DNA from: Nitrospirillum iridis
GTDB lineage: Bacteria > Pseudomonadota > Alphaproteobacteria > Azospirillales > Azospirillaceae
Assembly (NCBI RefSeq): GCF_014205765.1
Contig: NZ_JACIIZ010000004.1
Span: forward strand, 248,001-312,000
Length of the DNA: 64,000 bases
Direction: 5' to 3'
Shown piece by piece: positions 34,849-43,896 of the stretch. Position 1 is the first letter of the stretch; each line of letters begins with the position of its first letter. The notes under the pieces are model-generated. The model searched no databases and was not told the DNA's origin. It worked only from the letters and a program-made list of their open reading frames with translations. The translations under genes and the position numbers were made by a program.

Positions 34849-35850
34849 TCAGACCGGCAATGGATTGGCCGATGACACGCGGTCACGGCCATGCGGGGCG
34901 GCGAAATCCAGGGCGGGCCCCACGGGCACGATGCCGGTGGGGTTGATGGACCGGTGGCTTTCGTAGTAGTGGCGCTTGATATGCTCCAGGTTCACGGTCG
35001 CGGCCACGCCCGGCAGTTGGAAGAGGTCGCGCAGGTAGGCCGACAGGTTGGGATAGTCGGCGATGCGGCGGATGTTGCATTTGAAGTGGCCGACATAGAC
35101 GGCGTCGAAGCGCACCAGGGTGGTGAACAGGCGAATGTCCGCCTCCGTCACATGGTCGCCGGTCAGGAAGCGGCGGCTGGCCAACCGCTCGTCCAGCCAG
35201 TCCAGGGTGTTGAACAGGGGGGCGACGGCCTCTTCATACGCGGCCTGGGTGGTGGCGAACCCCGCCTTGTAGACCCCGTTGTTGACGGTGTCATAGATGC
35301 GGCTGTTCAGCGCGACGATCTCCGGCCGCAACGCCACCGGATAATAGTCACCGGGCGTGGCGCCCACGCCGTCGAACGCGGTGTTCAGCATGCGGATGAT
35401 TTCGGAGGATTCGTTGTTCACGATGGTCCGCCGCTGCTTGTCCCATAGCACCGGCACGGTGACCCGGCCGGTGTAGTGGGCGTCCGCGGCAAGATAGACC
35501 TGATACAGCGCGTGGGCGCCGTTCACCGTGTCCGGCACGGTGCCGGGCCCTTGCGTGAAGGTCCACCCCTCCTCCAGCATGCGCCAGTGGACGACGGAGA
35601 CGCTGATGGCGTCCTCCAGCCCCTTGAGCGCCCGCAGGATCAGGGTGCGGTGCGCCCAGGGACAGGCCAGGCTGACATACAGGTGATAGCGTCCGGGTTC
35701 GGCCTTGAAGCCCCCTTCCCCACTGGGACCGGCGGCGCCGTCGGCCGTCACCCAATGGCGGAAGGCGCTGTCCTTGCGCACGAAGCGGCCGCCGGTCGAT
35801 GTGGTTTCATACCAGACGTCGCGCCATTCACCATCAACCAGCAATCCCAT
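34849..35850 (-). CDS. Glutathionyl-hydroquinone reductase (Xi-class GST)
   Basis: 333 residues. Begins MGLLVDGEWRD like E. coli YqjG, and has the catalytic Cys in LACPWAHRTLIL plus GVYKAGFATTQAAYE and EADIRLFTTLVRFDAVY in the C-terminal helical domain. These enzymes reduce glutathionyl-hydroquinones, protecting against quinone adducts. ATG 35850 matches the family start; further in-frame ATGs lie at 35856 and upstream. A single monocistronic gene on the minus strand. Confidence 0.92.
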   Translation of the reverse strand: MGLLVDGEWRDVWYETTSTGGRFVRKDSAFRHWVTADGAAGPSGEGGFKAEPGRYHLYVSLACPWAHRTLILRALKGLEDAISVSVVHWRMLEEGWTFTQGPGTVPDTVNGAHALYQVYLAADAHYTGRVTVPVLWDKQRRTIVNNESSEIIRMLNTAFDGVGATPGDYYPVALRPEIVALNSRIYDTVNNGVYKAGFATTQAAYEEAVAPLFNTLDWLDERLASRRFLTGDHVTEADIRLFTTLVRFDAVYVGHFKCNIRRIADYPNLSAYLRDLFQLPGVAATVNLEHIKRHYYESHRSINPTGIVPVGPALDFAAPHGRDRVSSANPLPV

Positions 35851-36245
35851 ATCCATCTCCGCGATCCTGGGCCGGTCGCCCAGGGGGGCGCCAGCCGTCC
35901 GCCCATACATAGCCCCGAAGGGCGGCGGGCGTCAGGGGCATAATCCTGCGCCTGTCGTTCAGGAATGCGGAACGGTGTGGCGGATGCCAATGCCACCGAT
36001 CGGCAATTTCATCGTGGATGAGGTGGCGTGGCGCATGGCGTTGGACTTGGCCTCCGAGGTGAAGCGCCTGACCGTCAAGCCTGGCCATCAGCGTTCACCG
36101 CGAAAGTATTTCCACCGTGCCGTGCTTCTTTGAGGGGAACCGCGCCGTTTCCGTCACTAAGTGGTCCTATCCTGGCCTGTGTATAACTTTAGTATGAATT
36201 CCGCGCCATGAACCGATGACGCGCTTCCTGAGATTAATCTAGGCC

Positions 36246-36641
36246 ATGGCTATGCCTATGTTCCCACCACGACCCTGTCCCTCCTGCACAAAACCCACCG
36301 TGCCCAGCATGGCTGATTTGGCTAAGAGTGCCCCCTTTATCTGTCCCAACTGCGGGGCGGAGGTTTATGCGAAGTGGACTTTCATTCTGCTCATCCTGTC
36401 GCTTGAGCCGTTCGTCTGGCTGATCATACTGCTGTTCGCTTTCGCGGCATTGGCTCTGGGGCGATATCTGCCGGGCGTCGTTGTCGTCGCCATCTTGGTG
36501 GCGGGAGCCATTTTGTGGATTGTGGCGACCAAGCTACTTTGGCCGTTGGGGGTGAAGAAGGACAATGCCAAACGGGGTGACGCGCCCGCTATGCGTCCGT
36601 CGGGAGGGAGGACCGGATCATTGCCGACCCGGCCCTCCTGA
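36246..36641 (+). CDS. Small membrane protein with zinc ribbon
   Basis: 131 residues. An N-terminal pair of CxxC motifs (CPSC and CPNC about 22 residues apart) forms a likely zinc ribbon, followed by two hydrophobic segments (about residues 46-68 and 76-100) and a basic, Gly/Ser-rich tail. This is a common layout of small bacterial inner-membrane proteins of unknown role. It converges on the SPFH gene 13 bases away. The start is the first ATG of the frame. Confidence 0.6.
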   Translation: MAMPMFPPRPCPSCTKPTVPSMADLAKSAPFICPNCGAEVYAKWTFILLILSLEPFVWLIILLFAFAALALGRYLPGVVVVAILVAGAILWIVATKLLWPLGVKKDNAKRGDAPAMRPSGGRTGSLPTRPS

Positions 36642-36653
36642 CACTGTTGGGCT

Positions 36654-38633
36654 TTACACCCCCGTCTCCGGCGGCTTCGGCCGTTTGACCAGCTGGTCCA
36701 GCCCGCCCTGGGCCATCAGCAGGCTGACCAGGGCGTCGACCAGGGTGCCGTGGCCAGCCTCGTTGCCGCCCAGGGCCACGGTGGGCACCAGGGGCACCTT
36801 GGCCTGGGTGATGGCGCCGCTCAGCATGGCGGCCACCTCCTTGGACAGGGCCATGTCGGCGCCGCCGAAGGCGTCGACCTGGGCCTTGGCGGCCTGGGCG
36901 TTGGCCTCGCCGATGGCGGCCACGCGGTCGGCCTCGGCCCGGCCCTCGGTGCGGGTGCGCATGGCCGTGGCCTCCGCCATCACCTTGGTCGCCTCCGCCT
37001 CCTGGGTCTTGCGGGCCAGCTCGGCGCGGCCGTGGTTCTGCGCGACCTCGATGGAGACGGAGGACTTGGTCAGGTCGCCCTGGGCCGCCGCCCTGGCCTC
37101 CGCCGCGCGCAGTTCCAGTTCCTTGGCGGCGGCCACCTGCTGGCTTTCATAGGTCTCCACCTTCTCCCGCGCCACCTGGCGGGCGCGCAGCTGTTCGAAG
37201 ATGGTGTCGATGTGGGTGTCGCCCTTGGCGGCGCGCGGCGTGCCGATCATCACCTCCTTCACGTTCAGGCGGTATTTGGCGAAGCGGGCGCTCATCGCCG
37301 CCAGGGCCTCGCGCTGCACGTCCGCCCGCTGGTTGACCAGTTCGATCAGCGTGCGGCTCTGCGCCGCATCCTTGAACCAGGCGCTGACCATGGGATCCAG
37401 GGTCTGTTCCACCAGCTTCTTGATGTCGGCGAACTGCTGCACCACCCAGGGGGCGTCGTCGTAACCGATGTGGACGACGATGGACAGGGGCAGCACCGGC
37501 TCGAACGCGTCCTTGGTGATCAGCTTGATCTCCGCCAGGTTGTCGTCGAAGCCGTGGGCCTCGCTGCGCCCCTCGATCCAGCGCAGGACGAAGTTGGTGG
37601 TCGGCACCGTGCTGACCTTCACGGCGTAGGGGTTGATGGCGTACTTGCCGGGGTGCAGCGGCGTGCGCCAGACGCCGCGCTGCCCCTGCTCCACCAACTC
37701 GCCATGCTTGTGGTCCATGCCCGACACGTCCAGCCCGCGCGGCCCGGTGAAGCTGACCACCACGCCGACATTGCCGATCTCCACCTGGGTTTTGGGCCGC
37801 ACCTCCACCGTGGCGAACAGGCGGTTGATGTAGTAGGTGCCCTCCACCAGCACCTGCTCCTGCCGGCCCCGGCGGCCGCCGGCGGCCAGGAAGGTCTCCG
37901 GATCCTGGAAGGAGTTGTGGAAGGTGGCGCCGTCACCGGCGTGGGTCCCCACCGTGGGGGCGATGATCTCGCCATGGTCCAGCGCCGGGCCGTCATGGAC
38001 GGTGACGACGCCCACCGCGTCCTCATGGTCACGGATGATCAGCGGGCGGAAGCCGTCGCGCTGCTCGATCAGCTGGCGCATGGTTTCAACGGCGCGCGCG
38101 TCGCTGGCGTCGCCCAGCACCACGGCATGGGTGGCGGATTCGGTGAAGACGATGAACTGTGCCGTGTTGATGGCGTAGACGCCCTCGCGCAGGATGCGGC
38201 GTTGGGGGCCGCGCTGGCCGCCTTGCTGCAGGAAGGCGCGGGCGTTCTCCACCCCCACCCCGTTGGTTCCCACCCCGGTCGGCCAACGGGCCAGCGCCTG
38301 GGAATTGGGCAGGGCCTGGCCGCCGCGGGCGAACAGATAGGCCAGGCTGCCCTGGGGTACCGTCACCAGATTGGCGCGGTGGACGCGATATTGCAGCGGC
38401 ACGAAGAAGTGGAAGCCGCCGCGCAGCGTCTCCGGCCGGAAGCCGGCCTCGCCGGCCATGGCCAGGAACCCCTCCTCGACCGAGCCGCCCAGCGCCCAGA
38501 GCTTCTCGACGATGCCAACGGCATCGTTGCGGATATAGACGATGGCGCCGGTCGCGAACGCCAGGATGAGCACACCCAGGACGCCACCCGCGACATAAAG
38601 CGTGGGGATCGCCCAGGACGGTAATTCCAGCAT
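36654..38633 (-). CDS. SPFH/band-7 family membrane protein (flotillin-like)
   Basis: 659 residues. An N-terminal transmembrane helix (about 8-33) is followed by an SPFH region (about 45-430, with GGFHFFVPLQYRVHRANL and TPLHPGKYAINPYAVKV) and a long Ala/Glu-rich coiled coil (about 480-600, with KELELRAAEARAAAQGDL and EAEATKVMAEATAMRTRTEG) as in flotillins. Such proteins form ring or cage scaffolds in the membrane. It is downstream of a second SPFH-like gene on the same strand with 131 bases between them. Possible two-component scaffold. Confidence 0.85.
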   Translation of the reverse strand: MLELPSWAIPTLYVAGGVLGVLILAFATGAIVYIRNDAVGIVEKLWALGGSVEEGFLAMAGEAGFRPETLRGGFHFFVPLQYRVHRANLVTVPQGSLAYLFARGGQALPNSQALARWPTGVGTNGVGVENARAFLQQGGQRGPQRRILREGVYAINTAQFIVFTESATHAVVLGDASDARAVETMRQLIEQRDGFRPLIIRDHEDAVGVVTVHDGPALDHGEIIAPTVGTHAGDGATFHNSFQDPETFLAAGGRRGRQEQVLVEGTYYINRLFATVEVRPKTQVEIGNVGVVVSFTGPRGLDVSGMDHKHGELVEQGQRGVWRTPLHPGKYAINPYAVKVSTVPTTNFVLRWIEGRSEAHGFDDNLAEIKLITKDAFEPVLPLSIVVHIGYDDAPWVVQQFADIKKLVEQTLDPMVSAWFKDAAQSRTLIELVNQRADVQREALAAMSARFAKYRLNVKEVMIGTPRAAKGDTHIDTIFEQLRARQVAREKVETYESQQVAAAKELELRAAEARAAAQGDLTKSSVSIEVAQNHGRAELARKTQEAEATKVMAEATAMRTRTEGRAEADRVAAIGEANAQAAKAQVDAFGGADMALSKEVAAMLSGAITQAKVPLVPTVALGGNEAGHGTLVDALVSLLMAQGGLDQLVKRPKPPETGV

Positions 38634-38764
38634 GTGAGCCTCGTGGAAAGCGGGTCTGGGATGGGTGGCCAGGGCGGACCCGCATCGGATCCTGGCGCAT
38701 CGCCGGCCCGGCCGGCACGAAAGGCCGCGCCGGCCGGAAAGCGGATGAAGAAGATGAAGGGGCG

Positions 38765-40030
38765 TTACTTCGACGGGGCCGCGTCCGGCTTGGCGTCGCC
38801 CTTGCCGAACATGCCGCCCAGCGCGCCCAGCAGGCGGTCGGGCACGGCCACCAGGCTGGCGGGCAGGCCCCGCGTCCGCAGGCCATCACCCAACCCTTCC
38901 TTGACCCGCACATCGGCCAGGGCCTGCAGCACCGGCAGGGAACCGGCCACGGTGGTGGCGATATAGGCGTCGTTGATGGCCTTCTGCACGGTCGCGTCGA
39001 ACTGGAAGGTGTCGGCCCAGCCCAGGAATTCCAGGGTGATGCCCATGGTGGCGAACCAGGTGGCGGCCTCCTTGGTGACCTTGTCCATGATGATCCCGGC
39101 CTCGGCGTTGCCGGCGTTCAGCGGACGCGCCGTCAGTTCGGCACAGATCAGGGTGCCGATCTTCTTGCGGCCGACATCGTCCATGACGTCACCCAGCGAC
39201 CGGCCATAGAAGACGGAGGTGAAGATGACGTTGGGGTCGGTCCTGTCGATGCCCTTGTAGCCCTGTTGCTGGACGCCGAAGTGATAGAGGAAACGGGCGG
39301 CGTTGGTTTCCGACACCGAGGCGGCGACGGAGACGCCGACCGTCACGTCCAGCCCCTCCTTGCTTTGGCAATGGATGCCCTCGTCCCGGCTGGACGTGCC
39401 GCGCTGGGCGCTGGACACCCACTCCCGCGAATAGGGGCTGCGGTCGACGATGATCAGGCGGCCATCGGGAACATAGGCGTCCCAGCCGATGTAGCCTCCG
39501 GAATTGGCCAGCTTGTGGTGCGGAATGATGAAGCGCTTCAGCGCCACCTTGTGGGAGGTGAGATAGGCCTCGGAGTCATATTGGACCTGCCCGTCCTTGT
39601 TGTCGCCGATGTCTGGGATCCAGAACGCGGACTCGTTGGGCAGGATGGTGTAGGCCTCCGTCCGGTCGCTGTTGTTGTAATAGGCGCGGGCCTCATTGGG
39701 CAGGCTGGCCACCATCAGACCGGCGACCGCCGACAGTGTCGCCAGGTGCCGGACCAGGACCGCCAGCGGACGGCGCCAGATCAGGAACAGCAGCACCGCC
39801 GCCACACCCATGATCAGGATGTTGGGCAGGGACCAGAGCGTGGCGGCGGTGGCGAAGCTGACGGCACCACCGTCACTGGCCTGGAACTGCCGGCCTGCGG
39901 CGGCGGCGCCCGCCCGCGTGGCCGATGGGGAGACCAGCGCGCCGACGGCGCCGGCCGTGAGGGTGACGACCAGCGTGGCGGCGACGCGCCAGGCGACGCC
40001 GGTGACCTGGCGAAGGGGGATGTTTTCCAT
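38765..40030 (-). CDS. SPFH-like membrane protein, partner of the flotillin-like protein
   Basis: About 421 residues. Two hydrophobic segments near the start (about 13-32 and 62-82) and perhaps a third at about 90-108, then a soluble domain with ESAFWIPDIGDNKDGQVQYD, LDVTVGVSVAASVSETNAARF and TFQFDATVQKAINDAY that has the look of an SPFH/prohibitin domain and its following helix. No clear coiled-coil tail. ATG 40030 follows AAGGCGCAG. It precedes the flotillin-like gene. I cannot name a characterised homologue. Confidence 0.68.
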   Translation of the reverse strand: MENIPLRQVTGVAWRVAATLVVTLTAGAVGALVSPSATRAGAAAAGRQFQASDGGAVSFATAATLWSLPNILIMGVAAVLLFLIWRRPLAVLVRHLATLSAVAGLMVASLPNEARAYYNNSDRTEAYTILPNESAFWIPDIGDNKDGQVQYDSEAYLTSHKVALKRFIIPHHKLANSGGYIGWDAYVPDGRLIIVDRSPYSREWVSSAQRGTSSRDEGIHCQSKEGLDVTVGVSVAASVSETNAARFLYHFGVQQQGYKGIDRTDPNVIFTSVFYGRSLGDVMDDVGRKKIGTLICAELTARPLNAGNAEAGIIMDKVTKEAATWFATMGITLEFLGWADTFQFDATVQKAINDAYIATTVAGSLPVLQALADVRVKEGLGDGLRTRGLPASLVAVPDRLLGALGGMFGKGDAKPDAAPSK

Positions 40031-40889
40031 GATCTGCGCCTTACTAGGGGCTAAGACGGGCGTGGGGGGGCCGGCGCCGGCTGGCGGGGCCAGGGCGTGG
40101 GACGACGGCCGCGCAGGAGCGGCCGGCAATGGGCGGCATGGATGCCCTCGTTATCGCGGACCAGGATGTGGGCGCCCGGTCCGGATCCGCTGACGGGATC
40201 CGGGCGCACAACCGCTTTGGCCGGCACCCGGGCAAAGGGCGTCCGACAGGCGGGAACAGTGTGGAATTGAGGAAGGGTCAGGGGCCGCCGGTGTCAGGGG
40301 CGGCGCTGGCTCATACCGATCTCGATGAAGCCTTAAACACGGGGGCCGAAGGCGGCGGGACGCCGCGAGGCCAGGGCACTGGGCCGGGAAAGCCGGAAAC
40401 CGGAACGCCGCATCAGGGGGTATCCGAACCGTTTGTCGATGGCACCGATTTTACCATGACGCCCGTGTGACACAACGCACAGTCGCAATGCCGGCGTTTT
40501 CATCCAGTGCCGCGCGCCGCGCATACCGGTTTGCGTGGACAAGGCTTGCGATCGGAGTCCGCAGGCGCTTCACGGCCCCGGGGCCGCTGCCGCTAGATCT
40601 GGCAGGACAGGGTTGATGAAGTTAAAATATAATTTAACCCTTGCCCTCATCTCAATGACCAGAACTCGTGCCATTAAAATAAATTTTAATTGCGCCTTAT
40701 AAATCATGTGGTGTTATTTGAGTGAAATAAAAGATGGTGTGAAACCAGATCTATATTTATCGATAGCGTTCATTTATCGAATGATCATCAAATATTATCA
40801 GGCACCTTCACTCAAAACGTAACAATTCTCGGTAGGATTGGGCCTCGCGCTGATTGGGCGCGATCGTTGGTCGATGAAGGGTCCTCAAA
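40031..40889. other. Long non-coding gap with an AT-rich block before the porin gene
   Basis: 859 bases without a credible gene. The first half is GC-rich with an inexact repeat of GGATCCG. From about 40617 to 40830 the sequence becomes sharply AT-rich (AAAATATAATTTAACCC, TTAAAATAAATTTTAATTG, TATATTTATCGATAG), unlike anything else in the window. It contains many -10-like hexamers and probably carries a regulated porin promoter with a long leader or a small RNA. The ribosome site AAGGG is near 40880. Confidence 0.5.
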
Positions 40890-42542
40890 ATGTCCAAGCA
40901 AACGCGGACGTCCCCATACGGACGAACCGGCGTGTTCCTGTTCACCGCCGCTTGCGGCCTGCTGGCCGGCCTGCCGGCGCGGGCCGCCGACACCACCAGC
41001 CAGGAGGTTCAGCGCCTGCGCGCCCAGTTGGAGGCGCAGATGAAGGTCAGCCAGGCCATCCAGGCGCGTCTTGACGCGCTGGAGGCGCGCGAGGCGACGG
41101 ATGCGAAGGCGTCGGCCGATACCAAGGTCCAGGCCGAGCAAGTGGCGGCCCAGGCCGCGACGCAGGCGAAAACCATCGCCAAGCTGGAAGCCAGCGGTGG
41201 CGAGAACGGCAGCTTCACCATGGCCGGCGGCCGTCCCACCTTCACCGCCTTCGGCGGCAAGGGCACCTTGCAGATTGGCCTGCAGGCGCAGTTCGACGCG
41301 GCGGCCTATTTCGAGGACAACGCCAGCGTGAAGCGCTCCGGCGTGGATCTGGGCGATGGTGTCAACGCCCGCCGCATCCGCATCCCCTTCGTTTTCCGTT
41401 ATGGCGATCTCACGGCGACGGTGACGCCGGACTTCGGTGGCTCCCCCGACGGCCGGCAGAACAGCCAATACCTGTATGAGGCCAACCTGGCCTATATGCC
41501 GTTCAAGGGCTTCACCGCGGCGTTGGGCTATCTGCAGCCCAACATCAGCCTGCAGGACGCGCCCAGTTCCAACGACTTCATGTTCATGGAACGGCCGGCC
41601 ATCATGGATGTGGAACGCAACATCGCCGCCGGCGACGCCCGCGCCGCCGTGGGCGCGCGGTACTATCAGGACCGATTCTTCGTGTCCGGCTTCCTGACCG
41701 GCCAGGCCTATGGTGGCCAATCGACCACCACCGCGACCTCGACCGTAGGCGGCAGCGGCTCGGTGACCACCGCCATCTCCACCACCCAGCCGTCGAACGG
41801 CCAGCAGACCGGCGCGGTAATGCGCGTGGCGGGGCGGCCCCTCTATGGCGAGGACTACGACATCCACCTGGGCTTCAGCGGTTCCAAGGTGTTCAGCATG
41901 AACCAGAACGACGGCAACCGTCTGGCGCAGAACATCGCCCTGTCGGTGCAGCCGGAACTGCGGGTGGACGCGAACAAGCTGATCAATACCGGGTCCATGC
42001 CCGCCACCGGCATCTATACCTGGAACCCGGAACTGGGCTTGCGCTATCAGAACTTCCTGATCCAGGGCGAGTATGTGGAGATCGGCGTCAATCGCCAGCA
42101 TCAGGCCAGCGCCGGCCTGGGCGGCTCAACCCAGACGCCGGATCTCACTTTCTCCGGCGCCTATGTCGACGCCTCCTGGATCATCACCGGCGAAACACGC
42201 GGGTACCAGACGGCGCGCGGCGGCTTCGGCGGCCTCAAGGTGGCGCACCCCTTCGATCCCGGGACAGGCGACTGGGGTGCCTTCGAACTGGTGGCGCGCT
42301 ACAGCGACATAAACCTGAACAGCCATGTGCAACGCTTCCTCGCCCAGTCGGTGACAGGCGGCGTGGCCGGCGGCCGGCAGGACGTGATCGGGCTGGGCCT
42401 GAACTGGTACCCCAACGACCATCTGAAGTTCATGGCCGATTATCAGATCGTGGACGTGGACAAGCTGAGCGGCGCCACGCTGCAAAACCAGACCGGCCTG
42501 CGTTACCAGGCCGTGGGCTTCCGCGCCCAGGTCGCGTACTGA
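40890..42542 (+). CDS. OprP/OprO-type phosphate-selective porin family protein
   Basis: 550 residues. Signal peptide (about 1-33, ending PARA), a coiled-coil segment (about 38-75, EVQRLRAQLEAQMKVS, for trimer assembly), then the barrel, ending in FRAQVAY with terminal aromatic. Matches the porin O/P family by length and by FGGKGTLQIGLQAQFDAA and YGEDYDIHLGFSGSKVF. Predicted function is diffusion of anions such as phosphate or of polyphosphate across the outer membrane, but members vary. Preceded by an AT-rich 0.2 kb block. Confidence 0.87.
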   Translation: MSKQTRTSPYGRTGVFLFTAACGLLAGLPARAADTTSQEVQRLRAQLEAQMKVSQAIQARLDALEAREATDAKASADTKVQAEQVAAQAATQAKTIAKLEASGGENGSFTMAGGRPTFTAFGGKGTLQIGLQAQFDAAAYFEDNASVKRSGVDLGDGVNARRIRIPFVFRYGDLTATVTPDFGGSPDGRQNSQYLYEANLAYMPFKGFTAALGYLQPNISLQDAPSSNDFMFMERPAIMDVERNIAAGDARAAVGARYYQDRFFVSGFLTGQAYGGQSTTTATSTVGGSGSVTTAISTTQPSNGQQTGAVMRVAGRPLYGEDYDIHLGFSGSKVFSMNQNDGNRLAQNIALSVQPELRVDANKLINTGSMPATGIYTWNPELGLRYQNFLIQGEYVEIGVNRQHQASAGLGGSTQTPDLTFSGAYVDASWIITGETRGYQTARGGFGGLKVAHPFDPGTGDWGAFELVARYSDINLNSHVQRFLAQSVTGGVAGGRQDVIGLGLNWYPNDHLKFMADYQIVDVDKLSGATLQNQTGLRYQAVGFRAQVAY

Positions 42543-42566
42543 AGCTGAAGACGGTCAACGGACAAG

Positions 42567-42598
42567 GCGGACTTGGCCCTTACGGGGGCCAAGTCCGC
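42567..42598. terminator. Bidirectional hairpin terminator after the porin gene
   Basis: GCGGACTTGGCCC pairs perfectly with GGGCCAAGTCCGC (13 bp) around a six-base loop. It lies between the convergent porin and small membrane protein genes. No long T run follows. Confidence 0.7.
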
Positions 42599-42600
42599 GT

Positions 42601-43035
42601 CTATAGAATGACGGCCCATAAATAATAGGGCCAGCACAGGCCTTGCCACCAGGCGGAGGCGAAAAGCAGGTCGAAGACCATGCCGGGCAGGACGAACCAG
42701 AGGATCATGTGGAAGGAGACGCGCTTGTCCATGCGAGTCACCACACGCCTGCTGAGTCTGACGGTATGGCCGGTGATGATGCCCTGGTAGCCGTCCTCCT
42801 CCACAACATCGGAGTCCGGCCGTTTGAATAGCAGGCGGCTGACAATGGTCAGCAGGATGCCGGTTCCCGCCAATGTGCCGAGGGACGCCGTCACCAAGGC
42901 ATAGCCGGGTATGGGGTTGGCACGCCGGAGCGCGCGTTCCAGTTCAACGGCGAGCAGGACCGATCCGTAACTGCTGACCAGCGCCGAGAAAATGCCTGCT
43001 ATGGACCAACCGAGAAAATCATTGAATCGCCACAC
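42601..43035 (-). CDS. Small integral membrane protein of unknown function
   Basis: 144 residues with three hydrophobic segments (about 6-30, 45-67 and 110-140) and a central basic, soluble part. The start is a GTG with GGAG immediately before it, so the true start may be slightly different. No recognised domain. It is convergent with the porin and is followed by the duplicated secreted gene region. Confidence 0.5.
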   Translation of the reverse strand: MWRFNDFLGWSIAGIFSALVSSYGSVLLAVELERALRRANPIPGYALVTASLGTLAGTGILLTIVSRLLFKRPDSDVVEEDGYQGIITGHTVRLSRRVVTRMDKRVSFHMILWFVLPGMVFDLLFASAWWQGLCWPYYLWAVIL

Positions 43036-43116
43036 TCCAGCGCGCTCCCAATCGTTCGGCGGCGGCGATACAGTGCTTGAAATGCCAGCACAACCCTAGA
43101 GGGTATTCAAGCGATC

Positions 43117-43212
43117 TCAGTCCATCTCCAGCATCAAGCCATCATGGGCCGGCTCCACCCCCCGGCGGCAGGGTCGCCATCAGGGTACGGTAGTCCAGGG
43201 TGTGGTTCATGT
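43117..43212 (-). pseudogene. Remnant copy of the 3' end of the MBL hydrolase gene (copy 1)
   Basis: About 95 bases that correspond to the last 30 codons of the MBL gene at 44347, including its stop position. It has six Cs where the gene has five, so its frame is broken, and the last codons have diverged (LMLEMD instead of VIDMA). It ends exactly where the promoter region of the first secreted protein gene begins. It is the oldest-looking of the three copies. Confidence 0.8.
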
Positions 43213-43232
43213 TGTGCGATCGGGAATGGAAT

Positions 43233-43238
43233 TATAAC
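43233..43238 (+). promoter_or_regulatory. Possible -10 element of the first secreted protein gene
   Basis: TATAAC with a weak TTGTGC -35 at 43212-43217 (15-base spacer). The same TATAAC is conserved at 43848-43853 in the second copy. GAGAGGATA gives the ribosome site before each start. Confidence 0.4.
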
Positions 43239-43280
43239 TTCCAGATACGCTCACTCCGAGCGATATGAGAGGATAATGGT

Positions 43281-43688
43281 ATGAATTTATTTCGTATTTT
43301 AGTCACTTGCGCTGTTCTGGCGTTGCCCGCTACGGCGCTGGCAGATATCACGCGCGTCGGTCGCGTGAACGTCAACGTGTCGCCCGCCAGCGGTTCTGTC
43401 ATCACTGTGCTGGCGCCGGCCAATAATGTCGGTGGCGCAATCATCCGCAATGCGAATATGAACGTCGCCGGTGGCCAGATCGTGCTGATCGTCAGTCCGA
43501 CTACGCCCACCGGCATCAAGGATGGGACCATCCTGCTGATGGCCGCATCTGCGAACACCTCAACGGATGGCACGGCCGTTCTGCCGCGAGAGGCATACGT
43601 GCCACCGGGGTATGGCATTTACGGCCTGGCGTCCACCAGCGTTTCCGTGAACTCCACCATCTGGGTCAATTTCGACGTCCAGCAGTGA
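43281..43688 (+). CDS. Small exported protein of unknown function, copy 1
   Basis: 135 residues. Signal peptide (about 1-22, MNLFRILVTCAVLALPAT, cleavage after ALA), mature protein of about 113 residues that is rich in Thr, Ser, Val and Asn and without cysteines. Segments NVNVSPASGSVITVL and YGLASTSVSVNSTIWVNF suggest beta-strands, as in a small surface or adhesin-like domain. GAGAGGATA precedes the start. Part of a tandem pair; the second copy follows 208 bases later. No known family recognised. Confidence 0.8.
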   Translation: MNLFRILVTCAVLALPATALADITRVGRVNVNVSPASGSVITVLAPANNVGGAIIRNANMNVAGGQIVLIVSPTTPTGIKDGTILLMAASANTSTDGTAVLPREAYVPPGYGIYGLASTSVSVNSTIWVNFDVQQ

Positions 43689-43692
43689 CCGG

Positions 43693-43729
43693 CATGACGT
43701 GCGGCCCCATCCGGACCGCTCACGTCATG
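43693..43729. terminator. Inverted repeat downstream of secreted protein copy 1
   Basis: CATGACGTG pairs with CACGTCATG, with further partial pairing (CGG with CCG) inside. It corresponds to the hairpin after copy 2 but differs in a base pair: A-T here, G-C there. It is a probable terminator without a T run. Confidence 0.65.
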
Positions 43730-43732
43730 GAC

Positions 43733-43827
43733 TTACGCCATGTCGATGCCCCACCCGTCGTAGGCCGGCTCCACTCCCGGCGGCAGGGTCGCCATCAGGG
43801 TGCGGTAGTCCATGGTGTGGTTCATGT
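43733..43827 (-). pseudogene. Remnant copy of the 3' end of the MBL hydrolase gene (copy 2)
   Basis: 95 bases almost identical to the last codons of the MBL gene at 44347, ending in GIDMA and a TAA instead of TGA. It breaks off at TTCATGT, where it joins the promoter region of the second secreted gene. Not expressed as part of a gene; it is evidence of how the duplication arose. Confidence 0.85.
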
Positions 43828-43896
43828 TGCGCGATCGGGAATGGAAATATAACTTCCCGATACGCTCACTCTGGGCAATATTGAGAGGATAGCGAT

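Noticed and set aside
35969-36133. Possible small + strand gene between the GST and zinc-ribbon genes
   Set aside because: No ribosome site and no recognised motif. Could be real but is not supported.
36750-38624. Open frame of about 620 codons antisense to the SPFH gene
   Set aside because: His/Gly/Leu-rich shadow; the SPFH protein on the minus strand is clear.
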